Positions 7,817-14,853 of a stretch of 28,127 bases of DNA are shown here, piece after piece (the stretch's first letter is position 1; every line of letters starts with the position of its first letter). The position numbers were made by a program, and so were the translations under genes. The notes beneath the pieces were generated by a model. That model worked only from the letters and a program-made list of their open reading frames with translations, did not search any database and was not told the origin of the DNA. The stretch is from Blastocatellia bacterium (GTDB taxonomy: Bacteria > Acidobacteriota > Blastocatellia > Pyrinomonadales > Pyrinomonadaceae): contig DNNE01000076.1 of NCBI GenBank assembly GCA_003487805.1, forward strand, positions 92,679 through 120,805, in the 5' to 3' direction.

Positions 7817-8346
7817 TTACTTGCCAACCTTGCACTGCTGCTCTTGAAAGCCTGATCAAATTCGCCACTCGCAATCGTGGTAATCAGCGCCTGCCGGTCT
7901 TGTCTAAATAAGGAACATCCGACAGCGGTTCGAATCTTGCCTTTCTCAATCAAGGTCATTTCTTCCCAACGTTCAGCAGGGCCATCTTCAGATTTCATTC
8001 GCTCCAGCTCAGACTGGAACACAGCTGGTTCATTAAGATAAAGACCGTACAACGAGTACATCTGTCCTTCGGGATTTGCTTCCTGCAGTAGTTTTTTGAG
8101 AAGCGCTGTGGAGTTTGATGACTCAAGCAAAGTGCGAAAGGCCCGCTCTTCAGCGCTGATTGTCATACCCCATCCGTAACCGCCAAGATTGAAAATCTTT
8201 GCGTGGACCAACTGCTGATAAGCACGTTCGATTTTCCGTTGACGAATCGAACCATAGTCTTGCGCCCGTAACACACTTGGACACAACACTAGCACCAAAG
8301 TCAGCCCAAGCCTGGCGAAATGAATTCGGTGATTCAGCTTATCCAT
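7813..8346 (-). CDS. Exported protein of unknown function
   Basis: This 177-residue precursor has a signal peptide (about 1-29, ending LCPSVLRAQ). The mature part is predominantly helical in composition, with one run 'YGWGMTISAEERAFRTLLES' and a single cysteine in 'RTAVGCSLF'. I recognise no family. ATG 8346 lies inside the terminal codons of a serC 3' fragment (AAT GGA TAA read in another frame). This suggests the gene was originally translationally coupled to a serC gene. The alternative start at 8376 lies entirely within that fragment and is rejected. It is the first gene of the operon leading to the PD40, OmpA-like and M28 genes, and overlaps the PD40 start by four bases. Confidence 0.75.
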   Translation of the reverse strand: MDKLNHRIHFARLGLTLVLVLCPSVLRAQDYGSIRQRKIERAYQQLVHAKIFNLGGYGWGMTISAEERAFRTLLESSNSTALLKKLLQEANPEGQMYSLYGLYLNEPAVFQSELERMKSEDGPAERWEEMTLIEKGKIRTAVGCSLFRQDRQALITTIASGEFDQAFKSSSARLASK

Positions 8347-8413
8347 TCTTCTTCTCGAACTCCTGCATAAACTCAACCAGCGCTTCGCAGCCTTCTTTCG
8401 GAAACGCGTTGTA
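8338..8413 (-). pseudogene. serC: serC 3' end fragment (24 codons), direct repeat copy 1
   Basis: On the minus strand this encodes YNAFPKEGCEALVEFM...EKKNG followed by TAA, i.e. the C-terminus of phosphoserine aminotransferase. It matches 70 of 76 bases of the intact serC 3' end at 10772-10847, in the same orientation. Three of the six base differences are synonymous. No 5' part of serC precedes it; the sequence stops resembling serC exactly at 8414. It is one of two direct repeats bounding the 8414-10771 segment. Confidence 0.9.
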
Positions 8414-8430
8414 AGACTGATTTGGGGAAC

Positions 8431-8676
8431 TTACTTGCGAGCCTCTCGCTTAACATTCTTGGGCAAAGCCGTAATTAAGGCGCGTAGGGCTGCATTCACG
8501 GACTCGGAATCGGTAAACACTTTGGACACTTCCGGATCGAGAAGGACAACGGTTTGATCTGTCGCAATGCGCCCCGCGAACCGATTACGTTTAGCCTTAG
8601 AGTAATCAAAATCATACTCCGGCTGCATATCGTCGGATCGTTTCACCCCCGACCTAGCATTAGATGTTTTCTTCAT
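8431..8676 (-). CDS. Small antitoxin-like protein
   Basis: This 81-residue protein contains 'EYDFDYSKAKRNRFAGRI', then a short strand 'TVVLLDPEVSKVF', then 'DSESVNAALRALI'. The pattern (a Y-D-F-S-K-x-R-N lead, a strand, then a helix) resembles small ribbon-helix-helix-like antitoxin or orphan regulators of the BrnA/CopG type. No toxin gene is beside it, so the role is uncertain. Start ATG 8676 has no good ribosome site; M17 at 8628 is a possible alternative start. It lies just inside the left edge of the putative insertion. Confidence 0.55.
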   Translation of the reverse strand: MKKTSNARSGVKRSDDMQPEYDFDYSKAKRNRFAGRIATDQTVVLLDPEVSKVFTDSESVNAALRALITALPKNVKREARK

Positions 8677-8720
8677 GGTTTGCCAGTCTTGTCAAACAGG
8701 ATAGTCAGATGCCAACAACG

Positions 8721-9677
8721 TCACTTGATAATGGTTTGGTTATTAACGCCACTTCGCTCTACTCTCACCTGCTCCTTGATTTCTGCTGAAATTATTAGCC
8801 GATTGTTGACTCCACTCAAATTCACATCACACGCCTTTCCGATTTCAAGATAAAACGTCGCATTCTGATCAATTCCGCTTACGGTCATTTGACCAGAACT
8901 GGGAGATGTGGACGCAGGAACAATGTAAACAGTGTTACGGATGCCACTAATAATGATTTGAAGACTAATCTCTGCGAAGCTTATTTGAGGCCTTGGAGCC
9001 GGCGGCGGCGAAGATGTACCGTTGCCTTTTCGCCACCCCTTCTCAACCGCTGCGAGCCTCTGAGCAATTGGAGGGTGACTCGGATTTTGCGTGACGACTT
9101 CATTGATCCACATCGTATTCGATCTGTACGCGGTCTGTGCTTCCTCTAGAGAAGCACCCATTTCGGCAAGGATCAATCCGGCAAATTCGTCCGCCTCCAG
9201 CTCTATGCGGGGCTGACTTCCTAACGAAGTTCTATCGTGGTTAAGCGCATAATGACCGATCTCATGAGCGAAGATTCCATATAGCGCCCAGTTGCTCTTC
9301 GTCTCGCTATAAAGCTGGTCTAACCAAGGATAATAGAACGCAATATAGTTATGGTCTCCCGGACAGATTTGAACGTTAATCTTTTCTGTAACGGGAACGA
9401 TATCGACTTGTATGCGTAGCTTAGTATGCTGGGAGACCAAGTCCAAAAAGGATTGGATGATATTGAACGCCGGCATGAACTGTATTTGCGGCCGCGGCAT
9501 ATGTTGTTTATCAGGGTGAAGAACATATGACTCATCACTTATGTGGCAAGTAATGGTTTCACCTATCTGTGCTTTTTGAAATTGAATTTGGGCTCGAGTT
9601 GGGATTGCAGCGCTCAAGATAAGGAGCGTCGCAACAAATATTACGAAAGGTGTCAATCTGTGAGAGTAATCGTTCAC
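8721..9677 (-). CDS. Secreted M48-like zinc metalloprotease with C-terminal DUF3060-like repeats
   Basis: With the GTG start at 9677 (AGGAA just upstream) this is a 318-residue precursor whose signal peptide is NDYSHRLTPFVIFVATLLIL and onward to TRAQ. The catalytic motif HEIGH is at 138-142, and the glutamate of ELEAD near 159 is the expected third zinc ligand, as in gluzincins of the M48 type. After a proline-rich linker ('SSPPPAPRPQ'), the last about 90 residues contain repeated S-G-x-x-N units (SGIRNTVYI, SGIDQNATFYL, SGVNNRLIIS, SGVNNQTIIK), which resembles DUF3060. There are no multiple transmembrane helices, unlike HtpX. The substrate is unknown. It lies in the insertion, 149 bases after the astacin-like gene. 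Confidence 0.78.
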   Translation of the reverse strand: MNDYSHRLTPFVIFVATLLILSAAIPTRAQIQFQKAQIGETITCHISDESYVLHPDKQHMPRPQIQFMPAFNIIQSFLDLVSQHTKLRIQVDIVPVTEKINVQICPGDHNYIAFYYPWLDQLYSETKSNWALYGIFAHEIGHYALNHDRTSLGSQPRIELEADEFAGLILAEMGASLEEAQTAYRSNTMWINEVVTQNPSHPPIAQRLAAVEKGWRKGNGTSSPPPAPRPQISFAEISLQIIISGIRNTVYIVPASTSPSSGQMTVSGIDQNATFYLEIGKACDVNLSGVNNRLIISAEIKEQVRVERSGVNNQTIIK

Positions 9678-9826
9678 TATTCCTGTTTCCTTTCTTGGTC
9701 GGAAGTTGCGGTGAATCAAGTACGTCAGAGATTGCAATTACTGTATGCAAAATCCGGGAAGGACACAAGTCTTTGTGTCGTCTAGATCATGGTTGGCTTG
9801 CGAACTTGGTTACTTAGGCGAGGTGA

Positions 9827-10618
9827 TTATGGATATATGTGTCGAACGAACTGTTTATCTTGCGCCGAAAGGGAGGAATTCCAATCTACGTGACTGTTGT
9901 CATTGGTAAATTCTGGAGGGATAGGGTAATGCATGATCGAGGTTGGATCGTACGTCGTAAACTGCGTTAACGCAGTTGCGTACTTCTTGAAGATATTCTC
10001 ATTGACCTTATTGTGACTCCAACCAAAGTGGTCAAAATAATATTGATAAACGGCGATCTTGTTCCAATTTATTGCTGCGGCGGGTGATTGATGCTCGTGG
10101 ATTAGGCCCAGTGCGTGCCCAAATTCATGGAGGATCACCCGCCGAAATTCGACGGGTCCCGTTGTGTGCTCATCGAACCAACCGAAATTCATCGTCGGTA
10201 CGTCTTGCGCAACATTCTGAGCAGCGTTGCCGATGTATGACCAAGTGGTACCGTCCGGTAAGAAAGACACCCGAATCTCCGACACACCACCTTCGACGAA
10301 AACGAACGGTAAACCTGAATATTGGTTCCACACCGAAGCATAGGTCCGAACTTGTTCGCGTAACGCCTGAGAACCGTTGATGAAACGAACACGCAGTTCC
10401 GTTTTGTTCTTCCAGAACAGTCGGTCACGGCCAGCAGCCTCTAATGAAACGGGGATGATCTCCGTACATGTACGCGGAATGGTTTCCGTTTGCCAAAGAA
10501 TGAACGGTTGAGCTCTGGTTGGGACAGTGGTCTGAATTACCACCGTCGCGGCCAAAACCACGGGTACTATGAAAAAATTCGACGCCGGAATCCATCGTAA
10601 ACACCAATGTCGAGACAT
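9827..10618 (-). CDS. Secreted astacin-like (M12A) zinc metalloprotease
   Basis: This 263-residue precursor has a signal anchor (about residues 10-36, ending TRAQ). The metzincin zinc motif HEFGHALGLIH is at 164-174 (followed by E-H). The Met-turn 'SIMHYP' has M229, preceded by Y-D-P-T as in astacins (YDxxSIMHY). Astacins cleave extracellular proteins; here the target is unknown. AAAGGAG lies 8 bases before ATG 10618, a strong ribosome site that fixes the start. Both proteases in this insert share the ending 'P-T-R-A-Q' of the signal peptide, so they may be exported by the same route. Confidence 0.85.
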   Translation of the reverse strand: MSRHWCLRWIPASNFFIVPVVLAATVVIQTTVPTRAQPFILWQTETIPRTCTEIIPVSLEAAGRDRLFWKNKTELRVRFINGSQALREQVRTYASVWNQYSGLPFVFVEGGVSEIRVSFLPDGTTWSYIGNAAQNVAQDVPTMNFGWFDEHTTGPVEFRRVILHEFGHALGLIHEHQSPAAAINWNKIAVYQYYFDHFGWSHNKVNENIFKKYATALTQFTTYDPTSIMHYPIPPEFTNDNSHVDWNSSLSAQDKQFVRHIYP

Positions 10619-10771
10619 GATTGATTCTCCTTTCTCAGGATGAAGTTTCGCGTAGTGGCTAAGTCGTCGCTACAACTAATGTTAGAACGCGAAGTCAATC
10701 AAAACTTGCAGGCGGGTGATCGGAACATTCTGACGTGAGCGGACAGGATTCTATAGGCGCACTATCACCAT

Positions 10772-10847
10772 CTTAACCATTCTTCTTTTCAAACTCTTTC
10801 ATAAACTCAACCAGCGTTTCGCAGCCTTCTTTCGGAAACGCGTTGTA
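10772..10847. repeat. serC 3'-end direct repeat, copy 2 (in intact gene)
   Basis: This is the right-hand copy of the 76-base direct repeat (partner 8338-8413; six mismatches). It includes the TAA stop and last 24 codons of the functional serC gene. Confidence 0.9.
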
Positions 10848-11858
10848 GATCGAGGCGCGAATGCCGCCGACTGACCGATGTCCTTTCAAGCCGTCCATGC
10901 CTGCGGCCGTAGCTTCGCTGGCGAACTTCTTCCCCAGATCTTCCGAAGGCAGGCGGAAGGTCACGTTCATGACTGAGCGCGAATCAGGATCAGCGTGGCC
11001 GCGATAAAAATCGGTTGCGTCGATCGCGTCGTAGATCAGTTTCGCTTTCGCCTCGTTCTCTTGCTGAATACCTTCAAGGCCGCCTTTCCCCTTAAGCCAT
11101 TTGCAGACCAGATTCAGAATGTAGATGCCCCAGGTGTTCGGCGTGTTGTAGAGCGATTTGTTTTTCGCGTGCGTGTTGTAATCGAGCATCGTTGCCAGGC
11201 CTTCGCGAATGCGCGGCAGAAGGTCTTCGCGCATAATCACGACCGTGACGCCGCTCGGGCCCATGTTCTTTTGCGCACCGGCATAGATGAGGCCGTACTT
11301 CTCAATCGGGAGCGGCTTCGAAAGAATGTTCGACGACATGTCCGCAATCAGAGGCAGCTCGCAAACGTCTGGTTCAGTTTTGAACTCGACGCCTTCGATC
11401 GTTTCGTTCGAAGTCATGTGCACGTAAGTGGCGCTTGGATTCAGTTGCAGCTCATCCTGGTGCGGCACGCGCGTGAAACCGCCGTCAGCCATGTTCGCAG
11501 CCATGTCGACGTTGCCGAATTTCTGAGCTTCCTTCGCAGCCTTTTTGCCCCAACTGCCCGTGACTATGTAGTCGGCTGATGAATCCAGCGAGAGAAAATT
11601 CATCGGCACCATCGCGAATTGCAGACTCGCGCCGCCCTGCAGAAACAGGACCGTGTAATCTTTCGGAATGTTGAGCAGTTCGCGCAGGCCGGATTCCGCA
11701 CCCTGGATGATTTCATCAAAAGTTTTCGAGCGATGGCTGATCTCCATCACCGACATGCCGACGCCGGGAAGCGACAACATATTCGCTCCGGCTTCTTCCA
11801 AAACCGGAACCGGAATCACGGCCGGTCCGGCGCTAAAATTAAAGATTCGTTCAGTCAT
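10773..11858 (-). CDS. serC: Phosphoserine aminotransferase
   Basis: This 361-residue enzyme converts 3-phosphohydroxypyruvate and glutamate to O-phosphoserine and 2-oxoglutarate, the second step of serine synthesis. It may also act in pyridoxal phosphate synthesis. Family landmarks are 'FNFSAGPAVIP' at the N-terminus, 'FLQGGASLQFAMVPMN', the PLP lysine K197 in 'YAGAQKNMGPSGVTVVI', 'NTPNTWGIYIL', and 'GHRSVGGIRASIYNAFPKEG' near the end. Length fits the family. ATG 11858 is chosen over 11900 because the extension is repeat sequence. There is no Shine-Dalgarno sequence, since the inverted repeat at 11867-11975 lies directly upstream. Its last 24 codons are duplicated at 8338-8413. serA is three genes upstream in the same direction. 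Confidence 0.96.
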   Translation of the reverse strand: MTERIFNFSAGPAVIPVPVLEEAGANMLSLPGVGMSVMEISHRSKTFDEIIQGAESGLRELLNIPKDYTVLFLQGGASLQFAMVPMNFLSLDSSADYIVTGSWGKKAAKEAQKFGNVDMAANMADGGFTRVPHQDELQLNPSATYVHMTSNETIEGVEFKTEPDVCELPLIADMSSNILSKPLPIEKYGLIYAGAQKNMGPSGVTVVIMREDLLPRIREGLATMLDYNTHAKNKSLYNTPNTWGIYILNLVCKWLKGKGGLEGIQQENEAKAKLIYDAIDATDFYRGHADPDSRSVMNVTFRLPSEDLGKKFASEATAAGMDGLKGHRSVGGIRASIYNAFPKEGCETLVEFMKEFEKKNG

Positions 11859-11866
11859 GAATTTTT

Positions 11867-11975
11867 TTTGGAGTGCGACAGGCAATTGACTGGAGCGCAA
11901 CCGTCCCGGTTGCTGCGTTTAGTTTGTGATTAAAAGGCAAGCGAGACGCTTGCGCTCCAGTCAAAGCACTCCAAA
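11867..11975. repeat. Nested inverted repeat, 'tttggagtgc' family, copy 2
   Basis: The outer arms are tttggagtgc (11867-11876) and gcactccaaa (11966-11975), as at 4166-4251. Inside lies a different pair, gactggagcgcaa (11888-11900) and ttgcgctccagtc (11950-11962). The element ends one base before the SDR stop codon and lies 8 bases before the serC start codon. Confidence 0.85.
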
Positions 11976-11976
11976 T

Positions 11977-12756
11977 CTATCCTTTCTCAGAATAATTGCG
12001 CAGCGCAGCGCCGGCCACCCGCAAGATTAGCGAGCGCGGCGCGAGGCGTTCCATTTCGATCATGAGCAGATTCGGCCATCCTGAAATTATTGAACTCTTG
12101 CCGCGCTTCAATCCTCGCAGCGCAGTCTCGACGACGTCTTCGGAAGTTTGGATGAACCGGGCCGGCGGCTTTTTCATCTGAGACGCGACGAAGAAACCAG
12201 TCTCAGTCACGCCCGGGCACAACGCGATCACCTTGATTCCATAGGTCCGGTTCTCTTCCCACAACGCTTCGGAAAACGAGAGCACGAAAGCTTTCGTCGC
12301 CGCGTAGGTCGTCATGAAGGGCACGCCCTGAAATCCGGCCGTCGAAGCGACGTTGATGATCGAGCCGGCCTTGCGCTCGCGCATCGGCTGGAGAAAGCGA
12401 TGCGTCAACTCAACTAGCGATCGCACATTCAAATCGATCATCTTCAGCTCGAGTTCGAGATCGAGTTTGGCGAAATCACCCATCGATCCAAAGCCGGCAT
12501 TGTTGATTAAGAGATCGATTTCGAGGTTACGCTCGACGGTTTCTGCAAGCAAACGCGTGGGCGCGTCACGTTCGGTAAGGTCGATGGCGACGTATTGAGC
12601 GCGGATGTTTTGATTGCGTCCAAGCTCGTTGCAGAGTGCGATCAGCTTGTCTTCCGAACGCGCCACCAGCAAGAGATCGTGGCCCTGCGCGGCGAGTTTG
12701 CGCGCGAACGCTTCGCCAATTCCCGAAGACGCGCCGGTGATGAGCGTGGTGTTCAT
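11977..12756 (-). CDS. Short-chain dehydrogenase/reductase (SDR)
   Basis: This 259-residue Rossmann oxidoreductase has the cofactor motif TGASSGIG at residues 7-14, 'LLINNAGFG' near 85, the serine in 'IINVASTAGF' and the catalytic Y-A-A-T-K near 152-156. It belongs to the classical SDR group (DltE/YqjQ-like by general appearance). The substrate cannot be told; the A-R-S stretch after strand 2 hints at NADPH use. Its ATG overlaps the TGA of the SLBB gene (ATGA), so translation is coupled. The gene ends one base from the inverted repeat that precedes serC. Confidence 0.9.
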   Translation of the reverse strand: MNTTLITGASSGIGEAFARKLAAQGHDLLLVARSEDKLIALCNELGRNQNIRAQYVAIDLTERDAPTRLLAETVERNLEIDLLINNAGFGSMGDFAKLDLELELKMIDLNVRSLVELTHRFLQPMRERKAGSIINVASTAGFQGVPFMTTYAATKAFVLSFSEALWEENRTYGIKVIALCPGVTETGFFVASQMKKPPARFIQTSEDVVETALRGLKRGKSSIISGWPNLLMIEMERLAPRSLILRVAGAALRNYSEKG

Positions 12757-13499
12757 TTTCCGGATTGCGACCCAGATATGACGCGATCGACAGGCTTGGG
12801 CACCGGCACGTCGCGTAAAGGTAGCAACGGCCCGTGCGGACTCAAACCGGGAATTTCGACGATATCGTTCGGTTGCAAAACGATGTCCTGGGCCCGTTTC
12901 TTTCGGATCTCCTTGAGATTCACGAACAACTCGATCCGCGGTCCTGAAGCGTCCGGTTGACGGTAAATTCTCACCCTCTCATTCGCTTCTTTCTTGAGAC
13001 CGCCGGCCATTGCAATCGCCTGAGTCAAAGTCACCTGACGTTTCAATACTATTTGTTGCGGCTGAAGCACGGCGCCAATGATGTATGCGGATTCGGCCTC
13101 GCTGACCACGACAATATCGCCTGCTTCGAGATACCTATTCAGGGCCTCCTGATTCGGGGGCTTTGTATGGCCGATCAGGTCTTCTATTTGATAAGTTTGA
13201 ACGTTGGGCGTCGAAGGTGGCGCGTTCACGTCACGTGTTTCCTGCGGGCACTTTGAGCCCGTGGATATTACCTGGACGGTTGCCCCGGCGTTTTTCTTGG
13301 GACCACCCGCAAAGGCAAGAATCTCAAACAATTTTGTTCGCCGCTTCAATTCAAAACGCCCCGGCATGTTGACCGCGCCGATGACGGCGACACACTCACG
13401 AGGAGATGCTGCATTTTGACCTTCTTGTTGCCCTTGTGCCCCTGAGGCGGCGCAACCACACACCGCCAGAACGATAAAGAGTACGACCGTTTGTCTCAT
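12753..13499 (-). CDS. SLBB-domain exported protein, polysaccharide export type
   Basis: This 248-residue precursor has a signal sequence ending near V-C-G-C, which may be lipidated at the second cysteine. Two SLBB-like beta-grasp domains follow: 'VAVIGAVNMPGRFELKRRTKLFEILAFAGG' and 'AYIIGAVLQPQQIVLKRQVTLTQAIAMAGGLKKEA'. The second is followed by 'NDIVEIPG', the usual end of Wza-type SLBB units. Such proteins line the outer-membrane channel for capsule or exopolysaccharide. The poly-export domain itself is not evident, and no glycan genes are near. ATG 13499 has a perfect AGGAGG 5 bases upstream. It begins 15 bases after the serA stop and overlaps the SDR gene by 4 bases. Confidence 0.87.
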   Translation of the reverse strand: MRQTVVLFIVLAVCGCAASGAQGQQEGQNAASPRECVAVIGAVNMPGRFELKRRTKLFEILAFAGGPKKNAGATVQVISTGSKCPQETRDVNAPPSTPNVQTYQIEDLIGHTKPPNQEALNRYLEAGDIVVVSEAESAYIIGAVLQPQQIVLKRQVTLTQAIAMAGGLKKEANERVRIYRQPDASGPRIELFVNLKEIRKKRAQDIVLQPNDIVEIPGLSPHGPLLPLRDVPVPKPVDRVISGSQSGK

Positions 13500-13514
13500 A
13501 GTCACCTCCTAAAA

Positions 13515-14720
13515 TTAACTTATATCCAAAACATTCATCTCGATAATGTCTGCGTTCGCGCCACGCAATCGATCAAGCGTCGCAACGGACGGCGCTTTGT
13601 CCAGATTGATGCGCGCTACGGCCGCCTCTGCGCCTTCGAAGACGATGTTCTCCATCTCTTGCACGTTGATGTGTTCGGCCTTGATAGCTTCGAGCACCTG
13701 GGCCAGAACACCCGGACGGTCGCGATGGCGCACCACCAGACGATGCGTTGCGGGCGTGCGGGCGGCGAGATTAACTACATTAGGCACCTGACCAGTTTCT
13801 TTAAATGATTTGATGATGCGCACCGTCTCAGCAGCGATGGCTTCCTGGGCCTGATCAGTCGACGCGCCGATGTGATGAGTGCCATAGACTCGCGTCTCAT
13901 TCGCGATCGGATCAGTGAAGTCAGCGACGGCCGAGGTTGGTTCGATCGCGAACACATCAAGTCCCGCGCGCAGGCCTTTTGCATGAATAGCGTCAACCAG
14001 TGCGTGCTGATCGATGGTCTCGCCGCGCGAGGTATTGATGAAGTAAGCGCCATCACGCATCGCGGCAAAGAACTCCGGTCCAATCAAGTTGCGCGTGTCG
14101 GGCTTGAGTGCGACGTGAACGCTAACGATGTCGGCCGCGCGTGCGACCTCAAGCGGTGTTTCTTTTCTTTCGACGCCTAACTGCTCGGCCTTCTCCGCGG
14201 TGAGACTGCGACTCCAGGCAACCACCGGCATGCCGAAGGCGCGCGCGCGGGGGATCATCTCCTGGCCGATCTTTCCCAAACCCACTAACCCGAGCGTACG
14301 ACCAAACAAACCGCGCGCCCGGGAAAATTCTTTTTTATTCCATTCGCCGGCGCGCAAAGCGACGACGTTATCGGCAATCCGCCGATCCAAAGCGAGGATC
14401 AGTGCGAACGCAAGTTCCGCGACGGCGATTGAATTCTTTCCCGGACAATTCGAAACATAAATTCCGCGGCGCGAAGCTGCAGCCATATCGATTGTGTTGT
14501 ATCCCGCGCCCGCGCGCACAATCAGTTTCAGCGGCCCGGCAGCCAGCATCGGTTCAGTGACTTTCGTGCCGCGCACGACCAGCACGTCCGGTTGCTCTTT
14601 AGCGATCGCTTCGACCAACGCTTCGTCTTTGAGATCGGGCTGAAATGAGATCTCACACAAGAGCGCTTGCAAGCCATCGCGTCCTGACTGCTCGAATTTG
14701 TCTGCGATAAGAATTTTCAT
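13515..14720 (-). CDS. serA: D-3-phosphoglycerate dehydrogenase
   Basis: This 401-residue enzyme oxidises 3-phosphoglycerate to 3-phosphohydroxypyruvate with NAD, the committed step of serine synthesis. Visible parts are the N-terminal substrate domain with 'RAGAGYNTID', the NAD-binding motif G-L-G-K-I-G around 149-154, the substrate arginine in 'NTSRGETID', the catalytic histidine in 'GTHHIGAST', and a C-terminal ACT domain (about 325-401, 'RDRPGVLAQVLEAIKAEHINVQEMEN') that usually gives feedback control by serine. ATG 14720 (GAAG 5 bases before) is preferred to TTG 14729. The gene is first in the serA-SLBB-SDR-serC run; an inverted repeat lies in its upstream region. Confidence 0.95.
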   Translation of the reverse strand: MKILIADKFEQSGRDGLQALLCEISFQPDLKDEALVEAIAKEQPDVLVVRGTKVTEPMLAAGPLKLIVRAGAGYNTIDMAAASRRGIYVSNCPGKNSIAVAELAFALILALDRRIADNVVALRAGEWNKKEFSRARGLFGRTLGLVGLGKIGQEMIPRARAFGMPVVAWSRSLTAEKAEQLGVERKETPLEVARAADIVSVHVALKPDTRNLIGPEFFAAMRDGAYFINTSRGETIDQHALVDAIHAKGLRAGLDVFAIEPTSAVADFTDPIANETRVYGTHHIGASTDQAQEAIAAETVRIIKSFKETGQVPNVVNLAARTPATHRLVVRHRDRPGVLAQVLEAIKAEHINVQEMENIVFEGAEAAVARINLDKAPSVATLDRLRGANADIIEMNVLDIS

Positions 14721-14751
14721 ATTCTTCAATCTGGACTTAACGCACGAAGGT

Positions 14752-14839
14752 ATAGACAGGATTTACAAGATGAACAAGATAAAGCAAACAGAGTAATGCC
14801 TTGCATTTCCTCTTTGTAAATCTTGTAAATCCTGTCTAT
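14752..14839. repeat. Inverted repeat with perfect 20-base arms
   Basis: Left arm atagacaggatttacaagat (14752-14771) and its exact complement (14820-14839) enclose a 48-base AT-rich loop. The element lies between the aldo/keto reductase stop (14 bases away) and the serA start. Confidence 0.9.
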
Positions 14840-14853
14840 TAATTAACCCGCGA

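Larger units (their letters stand above)
8414..10771. mobile_element. Putative 2.4-kb insertion bounded by serC 3'-end direct repeats
   Basis: This segment lies between two same-orientation copies of the serC 3' end (8338-8413 and 10772-10847, 92% identical). By eye it is more AT-rich than its flanks. It carries an 81-residue antitoxin-like protein and two secreted metalloproteases. No integrase, transposase or terminal inverted repeat was found, so the mechanism is unproven. Integration into the 3' end of serC with restoration of the gene, or recombination with a related locus, would both give this arrangement. Confidence 0.6.

Noticed and set aside
10995..11579. 194-residue plus-strand frame over serC
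   Set aside because: Antisense to a well-supported serC gene; no ribosome site and no family features.
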